In this document: one piece after another, positions 1 to 9,119 of the stretch
How positions within the stretch are numbered: the stretch's first letter is position 1
How the letters are laid out: each line of letters starts with the position of its first letter
Notes under the pieces: model-generated
The model's input: the letters and a program-made list of their open reading frames with translations, nothing else
Databases searched by the model: none
What the model was told of the DNA's origin: nothing
Assembly: GCA_016716665.1 (NCBI GenBank)
Contig: JADJVH010000001.1
Coordinates: 1-64,000 of the forward strand
DNA length: 64,000 nucleotides
Direction: 5' to 3'
From: Candidatus Opimibacter iunctus
GTDB lineage: Bacteria; Bacteroidota; Bacteroidia; Chitinophagales; Saprospiraceae
Program-made: the position numbers and the translations under genes

Positions 1-2
1 GG

Positions 3-929
3 GCATCAAGACCACTGATCATGTGCAGCCGCGATGAGTATTGGGCTAAAAAAGTCTTACCTCCGGCATGGGCAGCCTTCCAGGCATCAGGCAATATCCT
101 GGATGGAATAGAAGCAGGAGGTAATGTCTGCGAATTGGATCCTGAAGATACCTCTGTTGGATATGGAGGTCTTCCAGATGAACGAGGCATTGTCACTTTG
201 GATGCGTCGATGATGTATGGTCCGACTTACAAATGCGGCAGTGTGGCTGCATTGGAAAATATCAAAAAAGCATGTTCAGTAGCCCGCCTGGTTATGGAAC
301 GTACAGATCATGCATTGATCGTAGGTGCTGGTGCACTGGATTTTGCCAAAGCTCATGGATTCCCTGAAGAAAATCTACTCACAGAGCAAGCCCGTCTCAC
401 ATGGCTCGAATGGAAAGAGAACCTTAGTGAAAACGATGACTGGCTGCCTCCTGCAGATAAAGAATACTATAAGAAACTGAGAAAGCGGGGCACCATCAAT
501 GTGCTGGGCATGGGCAATAACGGGGAAGTGGCCGGACTCACCACGACTAGTGGCTTATTTGGGAAAATACATGGCCGCGTGGGTGATTCACCTATCATTG
601 GAGCAGGACTCTTTGTAGACAATGAAGTAGGTGCAGCAGGTGCCACAGGCCGGGGTGAAGAACTATTGCGTACGTGTGGTTCATTCCTGCTCGTTGAAAA
701 AATGAGGGCAGGCAAGTCACCACAACAGGCCTGCGAGGAGGTCATTGAACGCATATTTTACGTCAATGGCGGTTCGAAAAATGTCAACTTCAACGTCAAG
801 ATGGTGGCCTTCAATAAAGATGGAGAGGCAGGCACGGCTTCTATCATGCAGGAGGATGGTTCTGTCCCTTATGCTTCGATCATCACCGCAGATGGAATCA
901 AGCCCATCCCCGGGAAATTTATGAAGTAA
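3..929 (+). CDS. Glycosylasparaginase / isoaspartyl peptidase family (5' partial)
   Basis: Ntn-hydrolase of the N4-(beta-N-acetylglucosaminyl)-L-asparaginase family, which removes asparagine from N-glycans or cleaves isoaspartyl bonds. The frame is open to the left window edge, so the true start lies outside; the first visible Met is at position 21. Seen: the central Arg-Gly-Thr-Ile with the presumed autocleavage and nucleophile Thr encoded at 492-494, followed by the GLTTTSG and GRVGDSPIIGAG segments that form the substrate pocket, and the GAAGATGRGE motif. The residue before the catalytic Thr is Gly, as in plant-type asparaginases, whereas the lysosomal/Flavobacterium enzymes have Asp-Thr. 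Any signal peptide is not visible. A strong terminator follows the stop codon. Family assignment is firm; the exact substrate is inferred. Confidence 0.88.
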   Translation, partial: ASRPLIMCSRDEYWAKKVLPPAWAAFQASGNILDGIEAGGNVCELDPEDTSVGYGGLPDERGIVTLDASMMYGPTYKCGSVAALENIKKACSVARLVMERTDHALIVGAGALDFAKAHGFPEENLLTEQARLTWLEWKENLSENDDWLPPADKEYYKKLRKRGTINVLGMGNNGEVAGLTTTSGLFGKIHGRVGDSPIIGAGLFVDNEVGAAGATGRGEELLRTCGSFLLVEKMRAGKSPQQACEEVIERIFYVNGGSKNVNFNVKMVAFNKDGEAGTASIMQEDGSVPYASIITADGIKPIPGKFMK

Positions 930-946
930 TGAATTATTTCAACAGG

Positions 947-997
947 TATTAAAAACTGTAGGGATTCAAAATATTTGAACCCCTACAGTTTTTAATA
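947..997 (+). terminator. Rho-independent terminator after the asparaginase gene
   Basis: Long near-perfect inverted repeat. A 17-bp outer stem (947-963 with 981-997) continues after one A/C mismatch into a 6-bp inner stem (965-970 with 974-979) around a 3-nt loop. The right arm carries the T-run. The arms also hold an A-run on the left, so it could act in both directions. Confidence 0.85.
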
Positions 998-1061
998 CCA
1001 GACAATTCCCCTAAACCATTTGCCTGATCTGTTGTTTTTTGCGCTTATACAACAGGCAACC

Positions 1062-3437
1062 ATGCGCAATCTATTGCTTCTCCTCCTCATTGTATTGAGC
1101 ACAGCCGGGTATGCACAAACCGGCGTCATCAAAGGAAAGATTACGAACTCCATCAATAAGGAACCCATTCCTTATGCTGTAATCCTCGTGGAAGAATCAA
1201 CACTAGGTACCACCTCTGACGAAAACGGTGATTATACCTTATCCGGACTGGATCCGGGCATGTACAATCTAAAGGTCAATTTTATCGGGTATAAGCCGGT
1301 GACGATCTACGAAGTACAGGTCAGGAATGCCAATGCCACCTTTGCCAATATCGAGATGGAAGAGATGTCCATGGAGATGCAGGAGGCGGTAGTGACTGCC
1401 CAGCCCTTTGTCCGGAAAGAGGAAAGCCCGCTAAGTCTCAGAAGTATCGGCGTCTCCGAAATAAAACGTAATCCGGGTGGCAACAGGGATATCTCAAGGG
1501 TAATCCAATCTCTCCCGGGTGTAGCCATTACCTCAAGCTTCAGGAATGATATCATCGTGCGGGGTGGCTCGCCAAATGAAAATCGTTTCTATCTCGATGG
1601 TATCGAAGTGCCTACGATCAATCATTTCAGCACGCAAGGGGCTTCGGGTGGGCCGGTAGGCCTGATCAATGTAGATTTTATCCAGGACCTGGATTTCTAT
1701 TCAGGTGCCTTTCCGGCCAACCGTGGAAACGCCTTGAGCTCGGTACTCGATTTCAAATTTAAAGATGCCCGGACAGATAAACCTGCATACAGCATCACCC
1801 TCGGCTCAAATGATCTGGCAGCAACGATCGAAACACCGCTGACAAAGAACTCAACACTTATTGCTTCATGGCGCAGGAGCTATCTGCAGTTTCTTTTCCA
1901 GGCACTTGATCTCCCCTTCCTTCCAAAGTATGATGACTTCCAGTTTAAGAGCGAGATCAAAGTGGATCAAAACAATATCATTGATATCATCGGACTCGGA
2001 GCGATTGATAACGTGTCCTTAAATACGGATGCCAGTCCTACAGAAGAAAATCAATATGTGCTATCTCAGATCCCAACCAATAAGCAATGGAACTATACCA
2101 TCGGTGGATCATGGCGGCACTTTAACAAAAACGCTTATCGTACCATTGTCCTCAGCAGAAATTACCTCAACAACTCAGCGCAGAAGTATACAGACAACGA
2201 CGAGAGTGATCCGTCAAAGAAATTGCTGGACTACCAGTCGACTGAAGCTGAAAACAAATTCCGCATAGAAGAAACCCTGCGTGAAAATGGCTGGAAAGTA
2301 AACTATGGAGTAGGTGCCGAATGGGCCGAATACACCACGACTACCTTTCAAAAGCTGGCAAATGAACTAACACAGGACTATACCTCAGAGATCGGTGTCT
2401 TTAAATATGGGGCTTTCGGCCAGGTCAGTACATCTGTATTGAAGGAACGTATGCAATGGTCCCTTGGCCTGCGCATGGATGGTAATAATTTCAATGATCA
2501 CATGGCCAATCCATTGAACCAGTTGTCTCCGCGCCTTAGTGCCTCCTATAGCCTGAGTGAAAAAATGGCGATCAACTTCAATACCGGGATTTATCATCAG
2601 TTGCCACCCTACACCACCCTTGGATATCGAAACCCGGCAGGTGAACTGGTCAATAAAGATGTAAAATATATCCAGGCAAAACACCTTGTATTGGGACTGG
2701 AGTATAACACCTCCAAAAATTCCAGGATTACGCTGGAATGTTTTTACAAGCATTACAGCAACTATCCGATGGATCTTATTGACTCCATTTCGCTGGCCAA
2801 CAAGGGAAGTGATTTTGGCGTCATCGGCAATGCACCGGTCATCTCAAACAATAAGGGTCGCTCCTATGGCTTGGAGTTCTTCTTCCAGCAAAAACTGTTT
2901 CATGATTTTTATGGCCTTTTATCCTACACTTTTGTTCGCAGCGAGTTCCAGGACTTTGAGGGCAATTATGTGGCATCGGCATGGGACTACAGGCACATGC
3001 TGAGTGTCACCGGAGGAAAGATATTCAAGCGCAACTGGGAGGTAGGCGCAAAATTCAGGTACAACAGTGGAAGCCCATACACGCCTTATGATATCCCTGC
3101 TTCTGCATTGAAGACAAACTATGATGTAACTAACGCTGGCATCCCTGACAATACCCGATTGAACACACAGCGCGTGGAGCCATTCTATCAGATCGATATA
3201 CGGGTGGACAAGAAATACAATTTCAAAAAATGGACACTGGATGTCTATCTGGATGTGCAAAACATCACCAACAATACGACTGAGGAACAACCTTACTTTT
3301 CGGTTGAAAGAGATGCAAACGGTGTGCCGGTCACCAATCCCGATAATACGGACTACTATATTCCGAAATCAATTCCTAATACTGCAGGTACTGTCATTCC
3401 GGGGATTGGGATCGTCGTAGTTGAATTTGAAACTTAG
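1062..3437 (+). CDS. TonB-dependent outer-membrane receptor
   Basis: Outer-membrane receptor of about 791 residues. The ATG at 1062 is preferred over an upstream TTG at 1020 because it opens directly into a signal peptide (MRNLLLLLLIVLSTAG, then AQ). After that come a carboxypeptidase-regulatory-like beta-sandwich (about residues 20-105, with the typical GTTSDENGDYTLSGL turn), a plug domain (about 125-240, including IIVRGGSPNENRFYLDGIE) and a 22-strand-type barrel with the usual C-terminal aromatic strand. Energy would come from TonB/ExbBD. No SusD-like partner or substrate enzyme lies next to it, and no riboswitch is visible, so the ligand is unknown. The divergent or downstream genes give no clue. 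It resembles the single-gene receptor class common in Bacteroidota rather than a SusC/D pair. Confidence 0.9.
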   Translation: MRNLLLLLLIVLSTAGYAQTGVIKGKITNSINKEPIPYAVILVEESTLGTTSDENGDYTLSGLDPGMYNLKVNFIGYKPVTIYEVQVRNANATFANIEMEEMSMEMQEAVVTAQPFVRKEESPLSLRSIGVSEIKRNPGGNRDISRVIQSLPGVAITSSFRNDIIVRGGSPNENRFYLDGIEVPTINHFSTQGASGGPVGLINVDFIQDLDFYSGAFPANRGNALSSVLDFKFKDARTDKPAYSITLGSNDLAATIETPLTKNSTLIASWRRSYLQFLFQALDLPFLPKYDDFQFKSEIKVDQNNIIDIIGLGAIDNVSLNTDASPTEENQYVLSQIPTNKQWNYTIGGSWRHFNKNAYRTIVLSRNYLNNSAQKYTDNDESDPSKKLLDYQSTEAENKFRIEETLRENGWKVNYGVGAEWAEYTTTTFQKLANELTQDYTSEIGVFKYGAFGQVSTSVLKERMQWSLGLRMDGNNFNDHMANPLNQLSPRLSASYSLSEKMAINFNTGIYHQLPPYTTLGYRNPAGELVNKDVKYIQAKHLVLGLEYNTSKNSRITLECFYKHYSNYPMDLIDSISLANKGSDFGVIGNAPVISNNKGRSYGLEFFFQQKLFHDFYGLLSYTFVRSEFQDFEGNYVASAWDYRHMLSVTGGKIFKRNWEVGAKFRYNSGSPYTPYDIPASALKTNYDVTNAGIPDNTRLNTQRVEPFYQIDIRVDKKYNFKKWTLDVYLDVQNITNNTTEEQPYFSVERDANGVPVTNPDNTDYYIPKSIPNTAGTVIPGIGIVVVEFET

Positions 3438-3727
3438 TAATATGTTGCAACCTGAATTCTTCCAACGAGATTCTTTGATTCTAATAATTAAGCTCCCCTT
3501 TTAAACGGCGGCGTCGCCGACTTCTTGGTATGATGCATCCCCGCGGGGCAGCTACTACCCACATTGGACGTCCTTACAGCCTCTATCGGGGTTTTTTTCC
3601 GTGGGTTTTCGGTGGCTCGTCGCCCGCTGGGTTGGGCTTTGGCCTTTCTTTTTTGCTGTGGGTGCGTTAACTGTGGGGGGGGGCTTGCGTTTTTTTATTA
3701 ATCTCTCTCTTTTCTATTTTTTTCCTC
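3438..3727. other. Gene-free stretch with odd G/C-homopolymer sequence
   Basis: Intergenic region between two convergent genes. The first 60 bases look normal. From about 3505 it holds short GC-rich palindromes (around 3506-3520 and CCCCGCGGGG near 3540), then runs of T and G, a nine-to-ten-base G-run near 3676-3685 and a pyrimidine-rich tail up to the rimM stop. No gene, tRNA or clear terminator was found. The base composition is unlike the rest of the window and suggests either a degraded repeat or poor consensus sequence. Confidence 0.5.
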
Positions 3728-4261
3728 TTACAGATCCAGCAGCCCTTCAGGGATCTCCATGACAATGATCTTTTGCTCCTTGTCAACCTCCAGGATCAAC
3801 TGATCATTGAGTGGCACCAGGACATCACGTCCCAGGATGTCAATCACGGCCATCAACTGCTGGGGATATTCTTCGGTGCGCAGGATAGGGTAATCGATGC
3901 CTTTTGCCTGATCATGTATCCTGTAATCCTCCCACTTCTCCTTGATATTGCGTAGTGACTTCTGATGTCGGGGCTTTATTTGATCCATCGGGACCCACAG
4001 TTCCTTACCGGTGAGTGTATCCGATTCCTGCTTGCCATTGATATCCTCAAGCAGCATGACAAAATGCTGGCCTTCGTCGGTATCAGCGATCCGGAATGGA
4101 ACCCTTGATCCATCGAGGTCAAGAAAAACAAATGACCCCGGCTTGAGATATCCTTTAAATCGATCCTCAATCATCAGGCGCATATATCCTGCGGTCCCAT
4201 GTGACTTGAGTGTCTTACCGATCAGGAAGAAATCCTTCACCTGCGTAAACTGCGCACTCAA
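3728..4261 (-). CDS. rimM: Ribosome maturation factor RimM
   Basis: Assists 16S rRNA processing and 30S head assembly by binding ribosomal protein S19. About 177 residues, the normal family size. Seen: the N-terminal RimM barrel starting with the IGKTLKSHGTAG block, and the C-terminal PRC-like barrel ending in the hallmark DKEQKIIVMEIPEGLLDL. The start is a TTG at 4261 overlapping the stop of the upstream lipoprotein gene as TTGA; no in-frame ATG exists close upstream and only ten residues precede the conserved IGK, so the TTG is well supported. It is the last gene of a leftward operon with mnmA, which modifies tRNA. Confidence 0.93.
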   Translation of the reverse strand: MSAQFTQVKDFFLIGKTLKSHGTAGYMRLMIEDRFKGYLKPGSFVFLDLDGSRVPFRIADTDEGQHFVMLLEDINGKQESDTLTGKELWVPMDQIKPRHQKSLRNIKEKWEDYRIHDQAKGIDYPILRTEEYPQQLMAVIDILGRDVLVPLNDQLILEVDKEQKIIVMEIPEGLLDL

Positions 4262-5031
4262 TTGTGGTCTATCATCACTTGTGAGAGGATATACCCTTTG
4301 CTCGCATGGACGGTCCAGGGCTTATCTGCGCATGGCCCGAAATCTCCGAGGTCAATGCACTTGCTATCCAGTATTGTATCTGTCCTGGCGATGAGGCCGA
4401 TGCCTCTTGCATAGGTCTCGTGTACATATCGCTTCATGAGATCATCATCACTGTCCGTCTGAATGACTTGCATGACCTGACCTACCGGAAATATGAATGT
4501 CCCTATGTGTGCTGAGTCATCGATAGTCTCTACACTTGACTCCCAATACTCATAGGGCTCAAGACGTTCAGTTCCGACCTGTATGGAAGTTTGGGGATTG
4601 ATATAGTCGGTCGCTGACCATTTAAGCCCTTTAAACAAAGGCATGGTCATCTTCCTGAAGGTCAGGTTTTCCTCTGTACGCAGCGCATTATTCTCATCAA
4701 AGTGCGCCGTCCATACATCGGTCAGCGTCCAGGGCAGTGATGGTTGATTGCGCCTGAAACGATGGATATAGTACAGCGTATCTCCTGAAACAGAAACATT
4801 ATAATTAACGGTCTCTTCCCTGATCTGAAAGGAGATGGTATCCTTTGTGTTGCCTCCCGGGGCATCATCAAAAACGATTGAGTCCACCTGGTAGTCCACA
4901 TATCGTCCGACCTGAAGCGGAAAATAATCCTCACTGTCATCCACGCCAGGTTGCACTACTGGATCAGTCTGACATGCTGCCATGGCCAGGATCATCGTCA
5001 TTGCTATGAAATACCTGCCTATCATTTGCAT
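4258..5031 (-). CDS. Putative lipoprotein of unknown function
   Basis: 257 residues beginning with a signal peptide and a lipobox (LAMAAC, Cys20), so it is probably lipidated and attached to the outer or inner membrane on the periplasmic side. The mature part is rich in beta-strand-type sequence, with repeated Thr/Asp/Tyr segments and a few cysteines near the C-terminus. I do not recognise a named domain. It lies between mnmA and rimM: its ATG overlaps the mnmA stop as TAATG and its stop overlaps the rimM TTG as TTGA, so the three are translationally coupled although no functional link is obvious. Confidence 0.75.
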   Translation of the reverse strand: MQMIGRYFIAMTMILAMAACQTDPVVQPGVDDSEDYFPLQVGRYVDYQVDSIVFDDAPGGNTKDTISFQIREETVNYNVSVSGDTLYYIHRFRRNQPSLPWTLTDVWTAHFDENNALRTEENLTFRKMTMPLFKGLKWSATDYINPQTSIQVGTERLEPYEYWESSVETIDDSAHIGTFIFPVGQVMQVIQTDSDDDLMKRYVHETYARGIGLIARTDTILDSKCIDLGDFGPCADKPWTVHASKGYILSQVMIDHN

Positions 5032-6134
5032 TAATTTTTTGAACCACCCTGGATGATGCCTCCACCAATCACATCTTCACCCTCATAGAATACAGCCGAC
5101 TGCCCGGGAGCAATCCCCTTGACATTGGCAAGGAACGAAGCTTCAATGCGGCCATCAGGAAGTTGCCTCAACTCAGCCATTGTGCCTGTATCCCGGTACC
5201 TGATCTTGGTCAACGCTTCGAGACCATCGGGGATAGATTTGTATTTGAGCAAATTCACTCCGCCAACCATCATCCTGTTGCGGATGAGATCATCTTCCCT
5301 TCCGAGGACAATCGTGTTTGTCTCAGGAATAATCTCTGTAACAAACATAGGCTCCTGAAAAGCTTTGCCTAATCCTTTACGTTGGCCTACCGTATAAAAT
5401 GGATAACCATGGTGAGTGCCTATCACTTTGCCTTCGGTATTGACATAGGTGCCTCCATCTACTTTGCCTGCAAGGTCCGGTAGCCTTCTCTTGAGAAATC
5501 CCCGGTAATCATTGTCAGGTACAAAACAAATCTCGTAGCTCTCTGGCTTTTGAGAAAGCTCGACATATCCATAGTCTGCAGCCAGTTGCCTGACTTCAGG
5601 CTTGGTCATTTCGCCAAGTGGAAACATGCTACGACTGAGGCATTCCTGGCTCAGGCCCCAGAGAACATAGGATTGGTCCTTGTTGAGATCGACTGCACGT
5701 TGGATAAAATAGCGTCCGTCTTGCTGACCGATCCGGGCATAATGGCCTGTGGCGATAAAGTCGCATCCGAGGGCATCCGCCCGCTTGATGAGTGCTTCCC
5801 ATTTGATATGGGTATTGCAGAGCACGCATGGATTGGGGGTGCGGCCTGCGAGATATTCGTCTACGAAATTGTCGATGACATAGTCGCCAAACTCCGCACG
5901 GATGTCTACGATAAAATGATGGAATCCCTTTTCGACAGCGACCTGGCGGGCATCATTGATACTATCAAGGCTGCAGCAGCCGGTTTCCTTCCGGTCTCCC
6001 CCACTGGTAGCATAATCCCAGGTCTTCATGGTGATGCCGATGATCTCATACCCCTGTTCCTGCAGGATCATGGCGGTCACTGTGGAGTCAATGCCCCCAC
6101 TCATTGCAACTAATATTCTTCCTTTCTTGGTCAT
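5031..6134 (-). CDS. mnmA: tRNA-specific 2-thiouridylase MnmA
   Basis: Thiolates uridine 34 of tRNA-Lys, -Glu and -Gln using ATP and relayed sulfur. About 367 residues. Seen: the N-terminal PP-loop SGGIDST (residues 12-18), the TPNPCVLCN block with the nucleophilic Cys, the second catalytic Cys in SYEICF, and the HGYPFYTVGQRKGLG segment typical of the central domain. The ATG at 6134 is preferred to a TTG at 6149, which lies inside the promoter element. First gene of the operon with the lipoprotein and rimM. Confidence 0.96.
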   Translation of the reverse strand: MTKKGRILVAMSGGIDSTVTAMILQEQGYEIIGITMKTWDYATSGGDRKETGCCSLDSINDARQVAVEKGFHHFIVDIRAEFGDYVIDNFVDEYLAGRTPNPCVLCNTHIKWEALIKRADALGCDFIATGHYARIGQQDGRYFIQRAVDLNKDQSYVLWGLSQECLSRSMFPLGEMTKPEVRQLAADYGYVELSQKPESYEICFVPDNDYRGFLKRRLPDLAGKVDGGTYVNTEGKVIGTHHGYPFYTVGQRKGLGKAFQEPMFVTEIIPETNTIVLGREDDLIRNRMMVGGVNLLKYKSIPDGLEALTKIRYRDTGTMAELRQLPDGRIEASFLANVKGIAPGQSAVFYEGEDVIGGGIIQGGSKN

Positions 6135-6146
6135 GATTTCAGGGTG

Positions 6147-6154
6147 CAAAGGTA
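6147..6154 (-). promoter_or_regulatory. -7 element upstream of mnmA
   Basis: TACCTTTG on the minus strand fits the Bacteroidota -7 consensus TAnnTTTG and ends 12 nt before the mnmA ATG. No clear -33 element at standard spacing was seen. Confidence 0.55.
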
Positions 6155-6304
6155 CGACTTATACCTTGGCCAAAACAGGAACGGAATTTGGGTTAAAGTG
6201 TTTTTAGCTCCGAAAGAACTGCTCCTGTAAAGCAGGATGTTTTATTGGAACTGACTAGAATCATACTCCTGCCTAACGTATATTGTGCCTGTAGATCATA
6301 ACCG

Positions 6305-7795
6305 ATGAAAACGAAGGACTCAACACAACCCATTGAAGAGAAAACAGCCCGGACGCCTCATATCCTCATGGTCAGCGCGGAATGCTACCCTGCCGCCAAA
6401 GTCGGAGGACTGGCTGATGTCGTGGGGTCTCTACCCCGCTACCTCAACAAATCCGGACAAGCCAAATGTGCCGTCATCATCCCCGGATACCACAATCCCT
6501 GGCTGACGCAGCAGGAATACCGGGAAGCACATGCCGGAGCCTTCTATATGGGCGGCACCTATATTGAATACCGCATCTGCCATATCCTCAATGAGGAACT
6601 GGGGTATGACCTCTATGTAGCCGACATCCCCGGGAAATTTGACCGCCCGGGTGTCTATGGGGACCATGACCATCCCTTTTACAGGGACGAAGTAGAGCGA
6701 AATATAGCCTTCCAGCGCGCCGTGCTCCAATGGGTGCACCAATGGGAAGTTCTACCGGATGTCATGCATTGCCATGACCATCACACAGCGCTGATGCCCT
6801 TTATGATGACCCAGTGCCCCGAATACTGGAGACTAGGCATGACCCCTACAGTCCTGACCATTCACAATGCAGCCTACCAGGGTATGTTTGGATGGGACCG
6901 CCAGCACCTGCTCCCCGATTTTGCAAGGGATCGTTCCGGACTACTTGACTGGGGCCATGTCATCAATTCACTGGCCTGTGGGATCAAGTGCGCCTGGAGA
7001 GTGACTACAGTCTCCCAAAATTACCTTCGGGAACTCATGGAAACCTATGGATTTGGCCTCCAGTCACTGCTTCGAACAGAATGGCACAAATGCCGAGGCG
7101 TCATCAATGGCATCGATTATGATTACTGGAACCCAGCCTCTGATCCATATCTGAAGATCAAGCTCAAGAAGAATATCGACAAGTGGAAGAAAGACAATAA
7201 GCAAAGCCTGCTGACTGAGCTCAACATGCCGACAGATCTTCCACTCCATATTTTCATCGGCCGCATGGTCAACGACAAAGGGATTGACTTCCTCGCAGGA
7301 CTGATCTATAAGTATATGATCTATCGCAGGGATGCCTGCTTTATCATCCTCGGCACCGGTGACGGACAGATCGAAGATCAATGCCGCATGCTCGAGCGCA
7401 ACTTCGGACCCCATGTGCGATCACTCATCATGTACAACGAAGGTGTAGCACACCGGCTCTATGCTGCCGCTGACTTCCTCTGGATGCCATCCCGTACTGA
7501 ACCCTGCGGGCTCAATCAAATGTATGCGATGCGCTATGGCACAGTACCTATCGCTCGTGCCACGGGTGGATTGCTAGATACGATTGAACCATTTGATGGT
7601 ATAGAAGGTGATGGCTTCCTCTTCCGTGAACTGGAAGACTACCAGGGTATGTGGGGTATCGACAGCGGAAGCAGATTATACAGTATGCCAGAACTTCACT
7701 CGACCGTCAGGCAAAAAATAATGCACAAAGATCTCTCATGGGAGCACTCTGCTTCGAGATATCTTGATATATTTCATGAAATAATACCCGGCTAA
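6305..7795 (+). CDS. glgA: Glycogen synthase
   Basis: GT5-family glycosyltransferase that extends alpha-1,4-glucan chains from ADP-glucose. 496 residues. Seen: the ADP-glucose-binding AKVGGLADVVGSLP block (Lys32), the HCHDHHTAL segment, and the C-terminal PSRTEPCGLNQMYAMRYGT motif with the conserved Glu that supports catalysis. glgC follows after four bases, so the enzyme that makes its substrate is co-transcribed. GT-B fold, cytoplasmic. Short N-terminal extension of about 17 residues ahead of the conserved core. Confidence 0.95.
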   Translation: MKTKDSTQPIEEKTARTPHILMVSAECYPAAKVGGLADVVGSLPRYLNKSGQAKCAVIIPGYHNPWLTQQEYREAHAGAFYMGGTYIEYRICHILNEELGYDLYVADIPGKFDRPGVYGDHDHPFYRDEVERNIAFQRAVLQWVHQWEVLPDVMHCHDHHTALMPFMMTQCPEYWRLGMTPTVLTIHNAAYQGMFGWDRQHLLPDFARDRSGLLDWGHVINSLACGIKCAWRVTTVSQNYLRELMETYGFGLQSLLRTEWHKCRGVINGIDYDYWNPASDPYLKIKLKKNIDKWKKDNKQSLLTELNMPTDLPLHIFIGRMVNDKGIDFLAGLIYKYMIYRRDACFIILGTGDGQIEDQCRMLERNFGPHVRSLIMYNEGVAHRLYAAADFLWMPSRTEPCGLNQMYAMRYGTVPIARATGGLLDTIEPFDGIEGDGFLFRELEDYQGMWGIDSGSRLYSMPELHSTVRQKIMHKDLSWEHSASRYLDIFHEIIPG

Positions 7796-7799
7796 ACTC

Positions 7800-9083
7800 A
7801 TGCGCAATCTAAACCGAGAAGTTCTCTGTGTAATCCTGGGCGGTGGCGCAGGCTCACGCCTGTACCCACTCACTGCACGCAGGTCAAAACCTGCTGTGCC
7901 CCTCGCAGGCAAATACAGACTCATCGATATCCCCATCTCCAATTGCCTCAATTCGGGATACAACAGGATCTTTGTCCTGACGCAATTCAATTCCGCTTCG
8001 CTCAACCGTCATATCAAGAACTGCTATCACTTTGATGCCTTTGGTCAGGGCTTTGTGGATATCCTCGCTGCAGAGCAGACGCCTACCAACAAAGACTGGT
8101 TCCAGGGCACAGCAGATGCAGTCCGCCAGGTCATGACCCGGCTTGATGAGTATGATTACAATTATGTACTCATCCTTTCCGGTGATCAATTATACCAGAT
8201 GGACCTCGCTGCATTTATGCAACAGCATCTTGAAAAGGAATCCGAACTGACTATAGCTACTATCCCAGTAGTTGCTCATGAAGCTACCGGCTTTGGCGTC
8301 ATGAAAGTCAACCAGGACAATGAGATCGAGAAATTTATCGAAAAACCATCCATGGATTTGCTCCCTGAATGGACATCAGAAGTACCTGAACGATACGCTG
8401 CCGAGCAAAAACACTTTCTGGCTTCGATGGGTATCTACCTCTTCAAGAAAGAGACCCTGAAGCAATTGTTTGCCCTCAATCCAAGCGAAGTAGATTTTGG
8501 CAAAGGCATTATTCCTTTTGCGATCAACAAGTTTTATAAAGTGCACAGCTACGCCTATGAGGGGTACTGGGAAGATATCGGAACCATCAGGTCCTTCTTT
8601 GAGGCTAACCTCGAACTGGCCATGCCCATGCCGAGATTTAACCTTTACGATGCGCACAATCCGGTGTTTACCCGTTCAAGGATGTTGTCCCCTTCCAAAC
8701 TCCTTGGCACAAGCTGCACACATGTGCTGATCGGTGACGGTTGTATAATCAATGCACAGGAGATCACGCAGTCAGTGATTGGTATCCGGTCCAGGATTGG
8801 CAGAGGTTCCGTAGTCAGGAAAGTAGTCATGATGGGGATGGATATGTATGAAAACTATGAAGATGTAGTCTCCCATAAGATCATCCCTATGGGAATCGGG
8901 GAAGATTGCCATATTGAAAATGCAATCCTTGATATCAATTGCCGGATCGGTAATAATGTAGTGATCAGAGGAGGGACTCATCTCAAGGATATCGAGACTG
9001 AAACCTACTCCGTAGTCGATGGCATCATCGTACTTAAGAAATCTGTAGTCATCCCTGCCGGATCAAGAATCGGAGATGTGTGA
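7800..9083 (+). CDS. glgC: Glucose-1-phosphate adenylyltransferase
   Basis: Makes ADP-glucose from ATP and glucose-1-phosphate, the committed step of bacterial glycogen synthesis. 427 residues. Seen: nucleotide-binding GGGAGSR (residues 14-20) with PLTARRSKPAVPLAGKYRLID, the GTADAVRQ loop, the GYWEDIGTI segment, and a C-terminal left-handed beta-helix of hexapeptide repeats (about residues 290-420) that normally carries allosteric sites. Start codon four bases after the glgA stop; part of one transcript with glgA. The universal stress gene follows after 36 bp. Confidence 0.96.
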   Translation: MRNLNREVLCVILGGGAGSRLYPLTARRSKPAVPLAGKYRLIDIPISNCLNSGYNRIFVLTQFNSASLNRHIKNCYHFDAFGQGFVDILAAEQTPTNKDWFQGTADAVRQVMTRLDEYDYNYVLILSGDQLYQMDLAAFMQQHLEKESELTIATIPVVAHEATGFGVMKVNQDNEIEKFIEKPSMDLLPEWTSEVPERYAAEQKHFLASMGIYLFKKETLKQLFALNPSEVDFGKGIIPFAINKFYKVHSYAYEGYWEDIGTIRSFFEANLELAMPMPRFNLYDAHNPVFTRSRMLSPSKLLGTSCTHVLIGDGCIINAQEITQSVIGIRSRIGRGSVVRKVVMMGMDMYENYEDVVSHKIIPMGIGEDCHIENAILDINCRIGNNVVIRGGTHLKDIETETYSVVDGIIVLKKSVVIPAGSRIGDV

Positions 9084-9119
9084 ACTGAGAATGATTAGTT
9101 TTACCGGCTATTTACTGTT

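Noticed and set aside
5550..6113. 187-codon open frame opposite mnmA
   Set aside because: It is fully inside the well-conserved mnmA gene on the other strand and has no family features.
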